DNA from: Halomarina halobia
GTDB taxonomy: Archaea > Halobacteriota > Halobacteria > Halobacteriales > Haloarculaceae
Direction: 5' to 3'
Length of the DNA: 64,000 nt
Assembly: GCF_029338575.1 (NCBI RefSeq)
Contig: NZ_CP119992.1
Span: 2,604,001 to 2,668,000 of the forward strand
Below, piece after piece: positions 62,570 to 64,000 of the stretch. The notes under the pieces were generated by a model that saw only the letters and a list, made by a program, of their open reading frames with translations, was not told the origin of the DNA and ran no database searches. Both the position numbers and the translations under genes were made by a program. Numbering within the stretch: position 1 is the first letter of the stretch; each line of letters opens with the position of its first letter.

Positions 62570-63889
62570 TCACTCGACGTATCCGAGGTCCCTCGGGTTC
62601 GACTCGACCGGCTCCGAGACGTTCGTCCCGTCGTAGTCGTCGCTCTTCCCGGCCCCGAGCCGGTGCTCCTCGCACCACGATCGGTGGCGTTCGAACGCGC
62701 GGACGAGGTCGGCGCGTCGGTCGTCCTCGGTCGGCGCGCCGTCGTGCTCGCCGTACGGCGTCCGGTACAGCGCGGGTTCGTCCGTTCCACGTTCCTCGAT
62801 GAGCTTCCACTCCCCGACGCGAACGCCCGCCACGTCGGCGACGGCGTGGTGGATCGGCCCCGCGTCGGACTGGGGGATCAGGACGGACTTGCCGACCCAC
62901 TGCTCCCGCCGCGAGACGCCCGTCGCGTCGGCGAGCGTCGGCGCGACGTCGACGTGCTGGGCGGTCGCCTCGATCCGTCCGTTCGCGCCGTCGACGAGTG
63001 CGGGCGACCGCACGACGAACGGGACCTGCGTCACGGAACTGTGGAGGCTCGCGGTGTGGACGTCGTGGTAGCGACCGAACTCCTCGCCGCGATCACCGGT
63101 CACGACGACGGTCGTCCCGTCGTCGACGGCGTCGAGGAGCCGGGCGAGCTGCGCGTCCGCGCTGCGGATCCCCGCGTCGTACGCGTCGATCGCCGCCCGA
63201 TCGACCGTACCGCCCGCTTCGAGGTGTCGGCTCGGGTCGACGACGTGCTCGACGTCGGTGTCGCCGCGGAGCGCCGCGAGGTGGTCGTCCCACCGGGCGT
63301 ACGGCGTGTGGGCGTCCGTCAGGTGGACCCACGCGAACCAGTCGCCCTCACGAGAACGGATCCAGTCGCGCGCCGCGTCGACGACCGCCGCGTCGACGAC
63401 CACCGGACGGTACTGTCCGTCGTTGACCGCGCCGCGCACCCGGTAGAACGCGGGCGCGAGTCGCCGGAGCGCTCCGTTCGGGAGGTGCTCGATCGCGCGG
63501 ACCTTCAGCCGATCCAGCGCGTCGATGTCCGTCTCGCGGAACGTCGAGACGTCGTCGAAGCGGTCGAACCCCTGCTGGTAGCCGTCGTCGCGCGTCAGAG
63601 AGCCGTTGAACGCGAACCCGGCGGTGTCGTAGCCCACGCTTCGAAACGTCCCGGCGAGGGTGAAGTCGATCCCCTCGGGGAGTCCGACGCCGTCGAACTG
63701 GGGACTGTACGCGCCGGTGTGGATCGTCCGGAGCGCCCGGCGCGTCCCCGGACTGTTCGCGTAGCCGTCGAGCGCGATCCCCTCCGCGGCGAGTCGGTCG
63801 AGCGTCGGCGTCGTCGGACGGTCGTACCCGTACGCCCCGACGTGATCCGCGCGTAGACAGCCGACCGTGACCAGAAGCGCATTCGCCAT
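62570..63889 (-). CDS. Sulfatase-fold protein with altered metal-site residues
   Basis: The 439-residue protein has the alkaline-phosphatase/sulfatase architecture: ALLVTVGCLRADHVGAYGYD (about 4-23), WFAWVHLTDAHTPYARWDDH and TTVVVTGDRGEEFGRYHDVH. Sulfatases need an Asp where this protein has Gly (VGCLRADH; VDCLRADH is expected). The later DHGEEF-type motif has Arg for His (GDRGEEF). The formylglycine position reads YANSPGTRRALRTIHTG, without a Cys or Ser in the CxPxR pattern. It may be a pseudoenzyme or a binding protein. A TATA-like promoter lies directly upstream. Confidence 0.82.
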   Translation of the reverse strand: MANALLVTVGCLRADHVGAYGYDRPTTPTLDRLAAEGIALDGYANSPGTRRALRTIHTGAYSPQFDGVGLPEGIDFTLAGTFRSVGYDTAGFAFNGSLTRDDGYQQGFDRFDDVSTFRETDIDALDRLKVRAIEHLPNGALRRLAPAFYRVRGAVNDGQYRPVVVDAAVVDAARDWIRSREGDWFAWVHLTDAHTPYARWDDHLAALRGDTDVEHVVDPSRHLEAGGTVDRAAIDAYDAGIRSADAQLARLLDAVDDGTTVVVTGDRGEEFGRYHDVHTASLHSSVTQVPFVVRSPALVDGANGRIEATAQHVDVAPTLADATGVSRREQWVGKSVLIPQSDAGPIHHAVADVAGVRVGEWKLIEERGTDEPALYRTPYGEHDGAPTEDDRRADLVRAFERHRSWCEEHRLGAGKSDDYDGTNVSEPVESNPRDLGYVE

Positions 63890-63904
63890 AATATGCAGAC
63901 AACG

Positions 63905-63920
63905 TGATATAGTAATAAAT
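63905..63920 (-). promoter_or_regulatory. Probable TATA box of the sulfatase-fold gene
   Basis: The minus strand reads AATTTATTACTATATC, 16 to 31 nt before the ATG at 63889, in an otherwise GC-rich region. The distance suits a leaderless or very short-leader archaeal transcript. Confidence 0.5.
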
Positions 63921-63935
63921 TGGTCGGGAGGGGGT

Positions 63936-64000
63936 TCACGCTTCGACGGAGGTTTCGCGGGGAGGAGTCCGGTCGCCGGTCCTCGGCCGTCGATCCGCGG
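63936..64000 (-). CDS. Possible 3' end of a further minus-strand gene
   Basis: One minus-strand frame runs from the window edge to a TGA at 63936-63938 and ends in the residues DRTPPRETSVEA. It would finish just before the promoter of the sulfatase-fold gene, a normal gene spacing, but about 20 codons are too few to judge coding or function. Confidence 0.25.
   Translation of the reverse strand, partial: ADRRPRTGDRTPPRETSVEA

Overview
The window is chromosomal DNA from a halophilic archaeon (class Halobacteria). The evidence is very high GC with strong third-position G/C bias, proteins rich in Asp and Glu, twin-arginine signal peptides on exported proteins, archaeal genes (eL40, Tsr3, XPD/Rad3-like helicase, UPF0200 kinase), many ATGA/GTGA overlaps between operon genes and TATA boxes close to start codons. 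I cannot name the genus from sequence alone.

Layout. 1-1140: end of a UPF0200 kinase gene, tRNA-Arg(TCT), then a noncoding stretch with repeated tRNA T-arm fragments and a copy of a hairpin-rich repeat. 1166-4095: OsmC / ArsM-like methyltransferase / membrane protein operon and an HTH regulator. 4096-7488: AT-rich leader and a Tat-exported beta-helix protein with C-terminal repeats. 7567-11637: membrane proteins, M29 aminopeptidase, threonine aldolase and three small overlapping unknown genes. 11667-11829: a three-repeat CRISPR array without cas genes. 11999-16990: phosphodiesterase, CDF transporter, helicase, 2'-5' RNA ligase-like protein. 17428-26841: a complete arginine block, argG-argH and lysW-argX-argC-argB-argD-argE-argF, which builds arginine on the LysW carrier protein. 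27222-34302: dipeptidase remnant, small regulators, glycerophosphodiesterase, thrC, divergent serA/serB and a lone antitoxin-like gene. 34295-36816: metX-metY. 37005-41402: a TAXI-type TRAP transporter (binding protein, DUF1850, fused permease). 41639-46906: MFS transporter, second beta-helix protein and a class V aminotransferase. 47006-59090: NAD-dependent DNA ligase, an ABC-2 exporter, uvrC, a VOC dioxygenase, a DsrE protein, an SPFH protein and uvrB. 60085-64000: eL40, an enolase-like protein, a DUF5519 protein, Tsr3 and a sulfatase-fold protein that has lost metal ligands.

The amino-acid genes form a theme: arginine (argGH plus the LysW system), serine (serA, serB, perhaps the class V aminotransferase), threonine (thrC, ltaE) and methionine/homocysteine (metX, metY). 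uvrB, uvrC, ligA and the XPD-like helicase are dispersed DNA-repair genes.

The least explained material is noncoding. At least five loci carry a related, hairpin-rich intergenic element (family 1) with a conserved TATA-containing block; one copy is bounded by 75-bp inverted repeats. A second hairpin family (family 2) includes a 335-bp element with perfect 29-bp terminal inverted repeats and a relative that separates argC from argB. These, the orphan mini-CRISPR array, the tRNA 3'-end repeats and a perfect 241-bp duplication inside the first beta-helix gene are the main points for follow-up. All family assignments come from motif recognition by eye; no search was run.
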